Part shown: piece after piece, positions 36,778-48,297 of the stretch | Layout of the letters: every line of letters begins with the position of its first letter | Numbering within the stretch: the first letter of the stretch is position 1 | Origin: Cladophialophora immunda | Taxonomy: Eukaryota; Ascomycota; Eurotiomycetes; Chaetothyriales; Herpotrichiellaceae | DNA length: 64,000 nucleotides | Direction: 5' to 3' | NCBI RefSeq assembly: GCF_000835495.1 | Contig: NW_015622541.1 | Coordinates: 434,001 to 498,000 of the forward strand | Notes under the pieces: generated by a model | Database searches by the model: none | Told to the model about the DNA's origin: nothing | What the model saw: only the letters and a program-made list of their open reading frames with translations | Made by a program: the position numbers and the translations under genes

Positions 36778-38742
36778 TTAGAACGCAGAACCCCGTCGCG
36801 CGACATCGTCAATGAGATCCTTCTCCAACACCCCGTCCCTGGCCCTGCCCTGTGCGAAAGTGGTGGTCGGCCTCCACTTCCTCGAGGTGCGCGGCGTTGA
36901 TTCTTCCATCATCTTATCGACCTGTTCGAGGGTGAGACCCTTTGTCTCGGGCACCAGGAAGTATGCGTAGACGAACGCAGCCGTGCAAAGGCCGCCCCAG
37001 ACGAAGAAGACGGAGGATTTGAGATCGCCGTGTTCTTCTCCGACCATGTAGGGCGTGATGACGGCGATGATCTGCCAATATCCTGTTAGCCTTGATGTTC
37101 CTAGCAATCTGGGTAGTCCTGTAGGCAAACACATACCGTATTCCACAGCCAATTCGACGCTGTGGACAACGCAACGCCCCGAGAGCGAATCGGCAGAGGA
37201 AAAATCTCCCCGATCACGATCCATGCCCCAGGTCCCCATGTGGATGCGAAGAAGAAGATGAAGATCGCAATGAAGGCGATCTGGGCGTTGACGGCAGGCA
37301 CATTATTCGCGAGACTGAGATCTGCATCGGCCGGGTCCGGGTGCGTGTGGTTGAACCCAACGGTCACACCGACGATGGCGACGAGGAACTGGCAGATCAA
37401 CATGCCCAGTGCCCCCCAGATCAAGAGCGGACGACGCCCAAACTTCTCAACCGTATAGAATGAAAGCGGTGTGCTACATACATTGACCAAGGTGAAGATG
37501 AGTGAAATGAGGAACGTGTTGTCGATCGCTCCTGTGCTCTGCAGGAAAGGGGTCGAGTAGTAGAAGATGAAGTTCACACCAGTCCTGACAGTACACAGTC
37601 AGTATCCCAGACATGACTAAACTTTTTCTTCCAGAGGTCATACCATTGTTGCATCATCTGAAGAGAGGTGCCCAAGATGGTTCTCCGCAAGTTCGATTTC
37701 TGGGCCCATAAGCCTCCCTTGAAGCAATTCGCCCAGCTGGAAAACCAGCCGCTAGAGGGGATAATAGAGCGCTCATATTCCTCATTGGCGACGATCTCAG
37801 CCAGCTCGATTTGCACATAGTCGGAGTCTCGTGGCTGGCCGCGGAGCTTCGATAGCGAGATGGCGGCGTCTTCGAGTCGGCCCTTTTTGACAAAATAGCG
37901 CGGCGAGTCAGGTAGGGTAAAGAGGCCACCAGCCAAGATAATGGCCCATGCGAACTGGATGGCGATGGGGATCCTATAAGAGCCGGTGTCCTGGCGGTCC
38001 TCGGTTGCGTATACAACAATAGAAGCAAGCATGATGCCGATGGTAATGCAGAATTGATAGCCAGCCACGAGAGCTCCCCGGACTTTTCTGGGGCACTTCC
38101 GAAATGTTAGCGCTCAATAGTCGGCGAACAAGCTTACATCCACCGGGGAGACGAGAACTCACGATTTCACTCATGTAGAGGATCACAATCGCACTTTCGA
38201 ATCCGACTCCAATACCGGCGATGAGACGTCCAGCCACTATGGCAGCCAGGGCATCACCCTCTCCGGTGATCATCTGGATGATGACACCAAACATATAGAT
38301 CATACAGCCCATGATAACGGTCCACTTTCGACCGATGAAGTCTGCCATGTCTCCACCAATGAGAGCTCCGAAGAAGGTGCCAGCGGATAGGATCGAGACG
38401 ATGAGTGATTGGTGCGAGGAGCTGAGAGCATCTTCAGTCGGGCCTTCGACTGCCCGGATGAAGATATCTGCTCCAAGTACTCCATTGATGTAACCAGAGT
38501 CATAACCGAAGAAGATCCCACCGAATCTGATCTCCGTCAGTGACGAAATACACAATGGCGGAGAGATTCAGAATATTGCCACAACTGGCAAGGCTAGCCG
38601 GGAAGACTTACGAAGCAAAGGCGCACATCAAGTACGCCTTCCATGTCACGGGGGCCTCAATGCGGTTGACATCGTCGGTAGTTTTCAGGGAGACGGAGCG
38701 GGGGTGTTCAGCCTCCTCGTGCAAGCCTTTGGGATCAGACAT
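36778..38742 (-). CDS. MFS hexose transporter (sugar porter family)
   Basis: Plasma-membrane monosaccharide importer of 562 aa in five exons: 38742-38612, 38526-38163, 38095-37644, 37584-37137 and 37071-36778, all with GT..AG ends and matching phases. The start MSDPKGLHEEAEHP has no competing ATG. Signatures: FFGYDSGYINGVLG in TM1, DFIGRKWT, GRLIAGIGVGFES, EICPRKVRGALVAGYQFC across intron 2, PDSPRYFVKKGR after TM6, EKFGRRPLL, and PETKGLTLEQVDKMMEE after TM12. The GYDSGYINGV and VAGYQFCITIG forms are typical of high-affinity glucose/hexose porters of Aspergillus MstA/HxtB type. Exact substrate cannot be read. A Zn2Cys6 regulator starts about 2.7 kb away on the same strand. Confidence 0.93.
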
Positions 38743-39725
38743 GGTCGTTCACTGCGATAACTGCAAGAAGGAGACAACGGAAGCGATGCGAATAAACAAG
38801 TATCGAGAGTTCTTGCTGGGACGCGGGGGAAGTGCATATGACTTATATGCATTCCCGGCCAACACCATCGAAACAAGAAACCGAAAGATTCGCATGCGTG
38901 ATACATCGCGGATTCGCGGAGATCCACAGACAGAGCCAATGACCCCTCAAAGAGCCTGGCCTGGCCTCGCTTTGATTGACCTCCCTGACACTCGTATATC
39001 TGGAGGGTGGATGAGTTTCATCTCCATTGATCAGATTGAAACCCAAGAGAAAAGACAGGATCCGTGAGTTACAATTCGCATCATTGATTGTAACCCCATC
39101 AAAAGCCACTGCAACATCACGGGCATGGCGCGAGTCTTGAACTGGGACTTGTCGTCGCGGCATCAGGCTTGTCGTTGACCGATCGACTCTTGGATTCGTT
39201 CTTGGGATGCTGTTCCAAGACCAGGACAAGACTGGCAACCCCACAGCTTGCTCCAGCATTCCGCACACCGCACCAACGAAGGAGGGTGCGCTCCTGGAAG
39301 GAGTCCATAGCCTTTGGAGCGTCTAATACTTTCTGGGAAAGGAATTTAGTTGTCCCGAAGAATGTTCTCGACATCGAAATAGGACAGAGACAGGACGACG
39401 GCGTTCAGCTGGTTTGTGTTGGCGGAGGAATGCTCCGCCCCGTTCACCGCCTGCCCAGACAATGATGCTGCTTGGCATTCGGAGCCAAGGCGGAGTGGCA
39501 GATGCAAGTTGCGGGGTATGCTCAAGCAAGGGATGTTCGAGCGCCCATACGATCATGCCGAGAAACATCTTGTGACGTGAGGATGGAACCTCTGATCTTG
39601 CTCCGCAGCTAGGTGTGTCGGGGTGGCCGCGCTGGCCAGGAATGTGAATGCGCGTGGGGCGTATGCGAGTAGTTTCAATTGTCAACCATCAATGTAGTCG
39701 ATCATTAGCTGCCGGCATCATTAAA
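38743..39725. other. Intergenic region, promoter of the hexose transporter
   Basis: About 980 bp upstream of the transporter ATG, reaching the 3' end of the next - strand gene. Overlapping open stretches on both strands (38540-39067 +, 39268-38843 -) have no domain and conflict with each other. Confidence 0.5.
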
Positions 39726-41476
39726 TTAATGTGCCCAATCCTCTTGTAAGATATCTGCCAGGCGTCTCATCGTCCCATTCCTAGTTGTCTTCCAAAATGC
39801 CATGATCTTGTTCATCAAGAAGTCTCGGGCCTGTGCACCTTCAATGCAGACCCCCAAGCAATAGAACGGCCAGGCATAGTATTCTGCGAAATAATCCACG
39901 GATGGTTCGACGAAGCGGACAAGAACCATCAGCTCTGAGAACAAACTCGACAGGTGTGTTGAGAGACGTTGGCCTCTCATTCCAGACGAATATGCTATCA
40001 TATGCCTCAGGAGAAGCTTCGCAGCAAAGGTATAGAGTTTTGGACCAAAGAAGGACTGGCTGGCATTCTGCGAATCAGTGAGTAAAGACAAGGCCAGACA
40101 TCCATTGACGGCATCGTCGGAGCCGACAACGTGCAGAGTGTTTGGGATGGGAATGTTGTCATCACTCCACCGCCTGAGATCCTGTTCCAGACGATGGCAT
40201 TGGCGCACGTCGAAGCTTTGGCAGCGAAATTGCGAATAGATCAGTGCCACTTGTCGCACGAACGAGAACAACATCGGGGGTGCGCCGAGGACTGGAGAAT
40301 AGGCATAGTCCATTGTGTTTTCCAACCAGAGTTGTTCCAGGATAAGTTGGGCATTCATAAAGGCTTCATCAACCAGAGTAGATGAGGTCGGAGAGGGATG
40401 CTGAAAGGGGATGCTCGTGGCCACATGGAATATGAAAGACTCCAAGGTAAGGATGCGTGTGGTAGTCCAGGCAGCTGGCATGCTCCTCGATGCTTCCATT
40501 CGCTTCCAGCAGGACTTGAGCAGCGCGGCAGCACCATACAGATGAGTAGATACTCCTTCGGAGTGGTATAGACGAGTCCTCTGCAAGAAAATTAGTCATC
40601 GCGAGGAAATTGTTGCATTGAATCAGTACTCACCTCATAGATGCACAGGATGAGAACAGTCCGCAGGGCGATAATCTCTGCAAGTGGAGAATCGTCCCGG
40701 GCGAGGTAGGCTCGCATCCCTCCCACAGCGTTGATGTAGTGTGTTTCAGCCATTCTGCGATGGAAGGGGTCGTCTCTCTTAATCTCGGCGGCAGAGCAAG
40801 CCAACAGAGCATCCATGAAGAATGGTATGTTGTTTGCGACTTGAAGACTGCCACTTGTGAAGTCGTCGATGTATTGGCGGTCGGTCGCAGGTCGAACAAG
40901 CTGCGGGACAAACACCATCCGCATGTAATCGAACAGAGGAGGACTATGTATTTTGGTGTTTGACGAGAAGGCAGTGAGTTGAGGAGACACTATCAGAGGA
41001 AGCTCATCGTTGTCGTTGTTGTCCACACCGCGGATAACAGATCCCGGCGAGAGTGAAGCTGAAGAGGGTGAGAAGTAGGTGTATACCTGCTCGTCTGCAT
41101 CGCCAATGGCTTGGAGTTCAGCGTTATTGTTATCAACGGACTCAGTGGCAAGGCTAGGTGATGGTGAGGCATCCTGTCCTCTCGCACTCGGGCTTGGCTC
41201 GTTGGACCGTGAATTTGGTTTCGCAGGCCAGATGCAGTCAATCTTTCTTTTAGCACAGTTTTGGCAGACGCCAGGATGTTCGTCGCACTTTTTCTTTCTC
41301 TGGCGACCTGCATCCTAGCTATCAGCCGGTCATTCTTCACGACCTCGGCTTGACGGACGACCATGCGCCAGAAAAACATCAAACTCACATGTCAGACAGC
41401 CAGTTTTAGTACGCAAATGTGCGGGCCTCCGCCGCGGCTTGCGATAGTTCTTGACCCCCTCCGCCGGCTCACCCAT
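39726..41476 (-). CDS. Zn2Cys6 transcription factor
   Basis: Nuclear regulator of the fungal binuclear-cluster family. The start MGEPAEGVKNYRKPRRRP at 41476 leads into KTGCLTC. An intron splits the second Cys codon, and the cluster continues RQRKKKCDEHPGVCQNCAKR, then KIDCIWP, giving C-x2-C-x6-C-x6-C-x2-C-x6-C. The middle exon (to about 40636) contains PPLFDYMRMVFVPQLV and ALLACSAAEIKR. The last exon ends with RRLADILQEDWAH at 39726. This layout (KTGCLTCR-type cluster and a DUF3468-like fungal_trans_2 region) resembles metabolic regulators such as the UPC2/acriflavine-sensitivity group. Exon ends inside the linker are approximate. It sits between two MFS genes and may regulate either. Confidence 0.85.
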
Positions 41477-42040
41477 GGTCGAGTTGGGTCCCTATGTTCA
41501 TGAGAAGAGGTGGATTCTCACAAGACTTGAAAGAGCTGCCGTTTCTGAGATCAACTTCGGCTAGCTGGGGGCCATGGACGTCCAATGCGGAGGATGCCGG
41601 CACCTCCAAAGGAAGCGGGCTATCCTTGCCGACCTGGTGTTAGCGAGATTCAGCGCCTTACAGGGGCAAGAGGAGGTAATTCTGACCAGTTGCAACACGT
41701 TCCGCGATCTTCGGTCTTTCTCTCCAGCCCTTATCTCAGGTGGCGGACCAGACTTTGGCAGGCCATACACTAGAACAAAGACGATTTCCTGGATTCGTCG
41801 AGCCTTGGATACGCCTTTCCTTGTTCAGGTTTACTTCGCATATGGACCATGGGGGGGGAACACCCGTGCTCGTCGACAACAGCCTGCGATCACCAACATG
41901 GCTGTTCGTTATCTGAGTCTGCGGCAGGGAGGGGGTTTGGCGAGCCCTTGCTGGGATTATAAAAATGCTAGATTACCTTGGAAGAGGGAGGGACACAGAT
42001 TGTCTACCCCCGTATTCACATTCAATACTCTTTCGGGACA
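41477..42040. other. Divergent intergenic region
   Basis: 560 bp between the start of a leftward regulator and a rightward MFS gene. It holds both promoters. The frames seen at 41574-42050 and 41585-41773 overlap the MFS start and show no domain. Confidence 0.5.
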
Positions 42041-43927
42041 ATGTCGTTGACTCGCCGCTCTGTCGATATGCCCTGGCCTCCAGGCACAGTTCGCATTGAA
42101 GGTATGATGATGTCTCAACCTCCTGTCGCTGGGTATATGCTTGCGAGTACTCATCCCATGTATAGATCTTCATAGCAAGAACGCCGATATTATCCTACAA
42201 CCCCAGCCCACAACCGACCCAAACGATCCACTGGTAAGTCATATCCAAATGTGTTGATTGAGAGAGCAAGGCTGAGTGAGAATAGAACTGGCCGTCATGG
42301 AGAAAATATCTCAACTTCATCCTCGTGAACTTCTATGTGCTTCTAGTGTTCGCATTGTATGTGTCCTCCCACAATACCTCTCGCAAGTAACTACTTACGC
42401 ATTTCCTCACAGGATAAATATGGTGACGGTCACTTGGGCCTCCATGAACCTGGAGCTAGGCTTCAGCTACGACATCCTCAATGACAGTTACGCAGCTGGC
42501 TGCGGATCCCTCTGCATAGGAGGTATCTTCCTCCTACCATTCGCCCTGAAATATGGCAGGCGCCCTGTCTACATCCTCAGTCTGGCTGTTCAATGCGGAA
42601 TAGCTGTCTGGTCTGCCAGGGTACAAAATGTGGCGGATCTCATGATGGTAAACATACTTGGATGCTTTGTGGGAGCTCTCTGCGAAGTCATGATGCAAAT
42701 GACCGTGGCAGACGTCTTCTTCGTCCATCAGCGTGGTTTAATGAACAGCATTTATATATGGGTTCTCACCATCGGGTCCTCTCTAGCTCCGCTCGCTGCT
42801 GGATACGTCACTGCCTCTCAGGGCTGGCGTTGGGTCTGGTGGTGGACTGCCATTTTGATTGGAGTGTTTGTGGTTCTCATGTTCTTCCTCTACGAGGAGA
42901 CGAAATACGAGTGCAAGACCCTCGACGGCTTTCCAACTACCAATCGCCCTTCCCAGGATGATTTCACGGGATCAGTCAACCAGGCCTTGGAGGAAAAGTC
43001 GCCCCCCTCCAAGGATACCGAGGCGAATACCGTCGAGGTCTCGCGTCGGGAGTCCCAACTCACCAGAGTCGAGATTGATCCTACAATCCCGGTCAAGCCA
43101 TACTGGAAAAAACTGGCGCTCTGGTCTTCCTCGCCGAGATCGATTCGATTCCTAGTCAGACACAGTTACCAGCCGTTCCTCATCCTCTGGCACATCCGGG
43201 CGGTGCTGTACATGTCGCTGCTCAACGGAGCCATGACGGCCGCAGCAATCATGCCCATCACGGTGTATTCCGTCTACATGACGCTGCCGCCGTACAATTT
43301 CGAGCCGCAGCAGATCGGACTCTTGGGGCTGCCAGCGTTCATTGGCACCCTGATTGCCGCCCTCATATGCGGACCGCTCAGCGACTGGATGATACTGCGG
43401 ATGGCCAGGAGCAACGGCGGGATCTACGAGCCTGAGATGCGGCTGTGGCTGATCCTGGCCTTTACACCCTTCGTGGCCGCGGGCTTGCTGATGTTTGGGA
43501 TCGGCCTCGACAGGGGTCTGCCGTGGCCTTTCGTTGCCGTTGGGCTTGGGGTGGGCTCGTTCGGGATGACTCCGGCGATGAGTCTCTCTCTAACCTACTT
43601 GACCGACGCATACACCGAGGTGAGTGGGCAAACCTCCTTTCATCACCCTAGACAAGGAGTAATACTGACTTTACCCTCGCGCAGATCATCTCAGACTCGC
43701 TTGTGGCCGTGACCTTTGTGAAGAACCTCTTTCCCACCATCCTGGTCTTTGCATTGACGCCATGGATCACAGCGGTGGGGCTGGGGAATGTCTTCATCAC
43801 CGCCGCGGTGATATTCGTCTTCATCCTGTTAGGCAACATCATCTTCATCCGTTTTGGCAAGCGCTTCCGAATGCGCTCGGCGGAGAAATACCGTCTTTAC
43901 GCTGGCCACTCTTTGGAAGCAGCTTAG
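42041..43927 (+). CDS. MFS transporter, DHA1 drug/polyamine-type
   Basis: Twelve-helix proton antiporter-type protein of 549 aa in five exons: 42041-42101, 42166-42233, 42286-42356, 42413-43619 and 43685-43927. The N terminus carries the fungal signature KNADIILQPQPTTDPNDPLN joined by splicing to WPSWRKYLNF, common in HOL1-like members. Other marks are ALKYGRRPVY after TM2, GALCEVMMQMTVADVFFVHQ in TM4, a GWRWVWWWTA turn, and a long acidic central loop (about residues 235-300). Three of the five exons are 61-71 nt long, so the N terminus is easily missed by gene callers. The substrate is unknown; drugs, polyamines or organic cations are handled by relatives. Confidence 0.9.
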
Positions 43928-44837
43928 GTCGTCTTTGGGGTTTGACACAATATGATGAGGTAGCTATTCTTGACGATGGGTACGACCATGGATCTCAGTA
44001 TCAACTTTTGTGATCAATTAGGTATCCGAGAATAAAAAGTTCCAGTATTCTAGCGACGTCCTTTCCACCCCAATTTGCCTAGTGATCGGAATAGCCGCTT
44101 AAATTTTCTACATTTGTCTTGCATTGATGCAAGTTCGCTTTTGTTTCCTTACGCATTGATGTCGTGAACCCCTCCGACTTCCGGCCTGGCCTTCGCGGGA
44201 GCCACATGACACAGATAAGAGTTCATCCGTCTTCGGAGCGAAGTCACGAAGCAGCGAGCTGAGAGGCAAAAACAAAAAGAAAAGCCACATACTGGGCCTG
44301 CGAGATACTGCCATCCCCCTACCTACCTCGCTTCTTTGAGAATTCCGCGGTTTTCTCTTCGTATCGCCTTCGAAAAGTATGATTGAAGTCTGATCAACCG
44401 GTGGCGCGACCATCTCGGAGCCAATAGCGTCACTTTGCGCGCCTGGGAAACCTCAGGGTTCAGAGGGGCGTTGCTCTGCAGGGCCGTAACACTCTCTCGC
44501 CTTTCTCCGCAATCCATCTATCTATCCAGCCATCCTCGGTCTGTGTCACCACGCGCCTCCAGGCCCGAAACGACGGGCGGAGGAATATACTTCTGGTGAT
44601 CTCAGAAGAGGGGGGGGGGGTTTCTGGACCGGAACTGCAGTCGCGGCCGCTCATCTACGCGTGCTGCGGAAAGGAGCGCCATATATAAGAGTCGCGAACT
44701 TGGCTACGATGAAAATCCGAAAGGGGGAAAACAGGAGGATGAGATCGTCCCTTTCGCCGACGAGAAGAGGACTGGCTGTATTAGCACTATCATAGATTTC
44801 CTTCCCCTTGCTCCCGATTTTCTGACTCTGAAGAACA
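43928..44837. promoter_or_regulatory. Upstream region of the amidohydrolase with TATA element and G11 tract
   Basis: About 900 bp between two + strand genes. ATATATAAG at 44681-44689 sits about 150 bp before the next ATG and is a good core promoter candidate. A run of eleven G lies at 44610-44620. No gene is supported. Confidence 0.5.
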
Positions 44838-46490
44838 ATGCCGCGCACGATCATCCGGAATGCTCGACTCTTCACGAGCACCGACGACTCGGAAAATCTC
44901 GTCCCGGGGTGTCTAGTGTTTCAGGACGGGGTGATTGAATACGTCGGCCCAGAGGAGGAGGATGAGGGATCAAAGGCGCTCTCGCAGGCCCTGGGCTCCG
45001 ATGGAAGCAGTGCCACAGAGATCATCGACGCCGCCAACCGCGTGGTGACGCCGGGCTTCATCGACGCGCACGTCCACATGCTGCACTTCGGGCTGTCGCT
45101 GGGCAAGCTGGACATCATGGCGTGCACGACCCTCGAGCAGATCCGGGCGAAGATCCACACGTTCGCGGCCTCGCACCCGTCGGCGCCGCGGATCCTGTGC
45201 AAGGGCTGGATCCAGGCGTCGACGGGCGGCCACGCGCTGGCGGGCATGCTGGACGACCTCGACCCGCGCCCGATCTACGTCGAGGCCCTGGATCTGCACT
45301 CGGTGTGGTGCAGCTCGGCCGCACTGACGGAGCTGGGCGTCGACGCGGCGACGAAGGATCCTCCGGGCGGGACGATCCACCGGGACGCGCAGGGGCGGCC
45401 GTCGGGATTGTTGGACGAAGGCGCCCTGCCGTCGCTGGTCTGGCCGTTCCTCTCGAAAACGCTGACCGCGGAGCAGAAGCAGGCGGCCCTGCACGAGGCG
45501 GTCTCTGCCTACACGCAGGCAGGGTACACCGGGGTGATCGACATGGCGATGGACGAGGACGAGTGGGACGCGCTGGAGACATACCGCGCGCGCAACGGGC
45601 TGCCGCTGCACGTGGCGGCGCACTGGCTGATCCCGTACAGCGACTCGGAGCGAGAGATCCAAGCGTCCCTCGACAGGGCGATCGCGATGCACGGGAAATT
45701 TCCCCCGTCGGCGTCCCCGTCCTTCTGCGTCGTCGGGATCAAGCTGATCGGCGACGGGGTCGTGGACAGCTGCACGGCGGCGCTGAGCCAGCCGTACGGC
45801 GCGAGGCGGGACCCCGTCGAGCCCATCTGGCCGGCGGCGATGATGGCGCGCGTCATCGACCGGGCGGACGCCGCGGGGCTGCAGTGCGCGGTGCACGCGA
45901 TCGGGGACCGGACCATCACGCAGACCATCGACGCCTTCGCGCGCCTCAACGACCGGCACCGGCCGCTGTCCTCACACCGCCCGCGGCACCGCATCGAGCA
46001 CCTCGAGCTGGCCTCGGAGCGCGACGCCAAACGCCTGGGCGACCTGGGCATCACGGCGTCCGTGCAGCCCGTGCACTCGGACCCGGCGCTGTTCAAGGCC
46101 TGGCCCGCGCTGCTGGGCACGCACCGGTGCCGGCGCGCGTTCCCGTACCGCGAGTTCCTCGAGGCCGGCGCCCCCTTGGCCTTCGGCACCGACGCCCCCA
46201 CCGCCGCGCACCTCCCGCTGCCGAACCTCTACAACGCCACCACGCGCCGGTCGGCCATCGAGCCCGCCTCGCTGGACAGGACGACCCCACAGTTCGCCGT
46301 CTCGCTGGCCGCGGCGCTGAAGGCCGCCACGGCGGGAGCGGCGTACTCGCGTCACGCGGAGCGGTGGATGGGCAGTCTGCAAAAGGGCAAGAGCGCCGAC
46401 TTTGTCATGCTTGACACGGACTGGACGCCCGAGGGCCTGCTGGCCGCGAGGGTGCGGCAGACCTGGTTTCAGGGCCGGAAGGAATTTTGA
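44838..46490 (+). CDS. Amidohydrolase family 3 protein (YtcJ-like)
   Basis: Single-exon metal-dependent hydrolase of 550 aa. N-terminal beta-sandwich residues 1-70 include the IIDAANRVVTPGFIDAHVHM entry into the TIM barrel with metal ligands His78 and His80. Further ligands are in AVHAIGDR and HRIEHLEL, and the catalytic Asp is in FGTDAPTA near residue 455. The C-terminal strands return with LQKGKSADFVMLD and WFQGRKEF. YtcJ-like members hydrolyse exocyclic amide or imide bonds; the substrate is not readable. The gene is notably GC-rich compared with its neighbours, so long spurious open frames run on both strands (for example 45122-46414 and 45959-44970). No signal peptide is seen, so a cytosolic location is inferred. 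Confidence 0.9.
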   Translation: MPRTIIRNARLFTSTDDSENLVPGCLVFQDGVIEYVGPEEEDEGSKALSQALGSDGSSATEIIDAANRVVTPGFIDAHVHMLHFGLSLGKLDIMACTTLEQIRAKIHTFAASHPSAPRILCKGWIQASTGGHALAGMLDDLDPRPIYVEALDLHSVWCSSAALTELGVDAATKDPPGGTIHRDAQGRPSGLLDEGALPSLVWPFLSKTLTAEQKQAALHEAVSAYTQAGYTGVIDMAMDEDEWDALETYRARNGLPLHVAAHWLIPYSDSEREIQASLDRAIAMHGKFPPSASPSFCVVGIKLIGDGVVDSCTAALSQPYGARRDPVEPIWPAAMMARVIDRADAAGLQCAVHAIGDRTITQTIDAFARLNDRHRPLSSHRPRHRIEHLELASERDAKRLGDLGITASVQPVHSDPALFKAWPALLGTHRCRRAFPYREFLEAGAPLAFGTDAPTAAHLPLPNLYNATTRRSAIEPASLDRTTPQFAVSLAAALKAATAGAAYSRHAERWMGSLQKGKSADFVMLDTDWTPEGLLAARVRQTWFQGRKEF

Positions 46491-46832
46491 TATTGTATAA
46501 GATTGGAACACTTGGAAGACACATGTCTGAGAAACATTGCTGCCAGTTCGGGAACAGCGTAGGAATTCCCCAAGAAATTATTCGATAAGCTTGGTGGCAT
46601 ATTTGAGGGAGTCGAGAGGCATGAAACTGTGTCAAAACACTTCGTTGCATAGTATTAATACATAGGAGCTACCGGATGTGAAAACCCTTCCCTTCTTTTT
46701 TGCATTTGTTCCCGTGGCACTGAAAGTGGGTTGAATGACACCGCCTGCCTTGTGTTCTTCGTACCTCGCAGTCAATAAATGTTTCCCTCTGCTCACAGCC
46801 AGAACTCTTAGCGAGAGACCACAGGCAACTGC
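46491..46832. other. Short convergent intergenic region
   Basis: 340 bp between two inward-pointing genes; only 3' untranslated sequence is expected. Confidence 0.5.
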
Positions 46833-48297
46833 TCACAATTCCGCCTTGGGCTGGGTAGATGCCGAAGTAGTGGTCGAGGTGGATGTTGGTGCAGCACGTT
46901 GCACAACCCCGAATCTGGTGTTACCGACATCGAAGACACTATCAACCGTCAGCTCGACTCAAGCAGCTCACTAAACCCCTTAACTCACGCATAGACATTC
47001 TGCAAGAAGGTATCCCCGAAGATGTCAAAGTTCTGGTCGCCGCGAGATTGGATCCCGCCGTAAACCATGTTGCCATCAGAGCCACCAGCAAAGGCAAGGT
47101 GTTGCTTCTCAATGGTGATCGGAGTATCGCCAACCATGAACGTGACGGTGGGGAGATCACTTTCAGCAGTGTTCGCCGGGTACACCCAACCTTGCTGGCT
47201 GCTGTCCTGTTGGGCACCGGGAATGGCACTGTAGATTGCTTGACAGACCTCGTCGGACGTGAGCAGCAGAGTAGTGCCTGTGTCAGCAATCGCCTTGTTC
47301 CCAGAGAGTTGAATGGTCTTGCCATTGACTTGGGCAGAGGTCGAGTCGAACATCCAGAAACCCTGAGAATTGTCGACAGGGGTGTATCCAATGCTGGAAC
47401 CGGACGGGACGACCGATTGATCAATCTGGCCGAAAGTGTCTGTGTTCACGTCAGAGACTTGTCAAACCAAGGAAAGTGGTCAGAGATTACAGAATGACTC
47501 CTCATTCGCATCTTTGATGGAACCGAGATAGCAGGTGAACAATTCAGCATTCTGAGGGATGTCATCTTGGGCAATCATGTTTGCAACGGGTGTCTGGACA
47601 GCGGAGGGCTTGACGGTGTTGATCGAGCCGAAAGCGAGGCCCAGAAGACCGTCCGAGGAAGCATCCTGAGTGAACTGAGAGGATAGCTTGGTGGCCAGCT
47701 CAATGGCTTGGTTCTTGACTGTGATGTTGCCAATCTCAATGTTGTCGGTCCCGACACTGCCAGATGCAGATGACTGATCACCGTACTGAATTTGCCAGGT
47801 CGAGCCCTGGGAAGTCTGGAAGGTTGATGACTTGGAAGGGTCGAAGATGGTATGTCCCTTGCCTGCGGACAGAGTGCTTTGTGGCAGTTCAGTCGACCAG
47901 CACCAGAGGTCGGAAGATCCTGAGTCGAAGTCCTGGGTGGTGGTTAGTGATGTACTTGGATCTTTTTCAGGGCGCTGACCAAGTTCAGCGTCTGAGCTGG
48001 GGTGCCAATCTTGACGGGACAGGTGTAAAGGGAATCATTCTGTTGGTCACTCGCAGTGCTGGCAACCCGGTCAGTATATGGCAGTACTACCACAGACGCC
48101 AGACGCCGCACTTACACTTCACCCTGAGAGCCGTCGGCGTTCTGTTTGACGAGCAGTTTCTTGCCTTTGGCGGCGGAGTAAGGGCCCTGGATGGTGGGAG
48201 AGATGCGGTACTTGTTGAGCAGGTAGACGTATGACTTGAGACCATTGCGTTTGTAGTGAGGGTTGCGACGGATGGGCACGCGTATGAGAGAAGCCAT
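46833..48297 (-). CDS. Pepsin-like aspartic protease (family A1)
   Basis: Spliced aspartic endopeptidase in five exons. The start MASLIRVPIRRNPHYKRNG at 48297 opens a pro-region-like N terminus with KSYVYLLNKYRISPT. Introns follow GSQGEV, after TLNL (just before the first active site), after EESFY and after NVYA. Both catalytic Asp motifs are intact: DFDSGSSDLW and IADTGTTLLL. The flap Tyr lies in WQIQYGDQSSASGSVGTD and the end reads VFDVGNTRFGVVQRA. A Thr/Ser-rich tail TSTSTTTSAST precedes the stop at 46833. The mature part resembles penicillopepsin/aspergillopepsin. No hydrophobic signal peptide is visible before the pro-like segment, which is unusual for this group. Either an upstream exon is missed or this is a non-secreted homologue. 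Confidence 0.88.

Noticed and set aside
44610..44620. G11 run, with a C11 run at 57965-57975
   Set aside because: Simple homopolymers in intergenic DNA; could partly be assembly uncertainty, with no sign of function.
45122..46414. 430-codon frame, plus long - strand frames over the same stretch
   Set aside because: Shadows of the very GC-rich amidohydrolase gene; Arg/Gly/Ala-rich with no domain.
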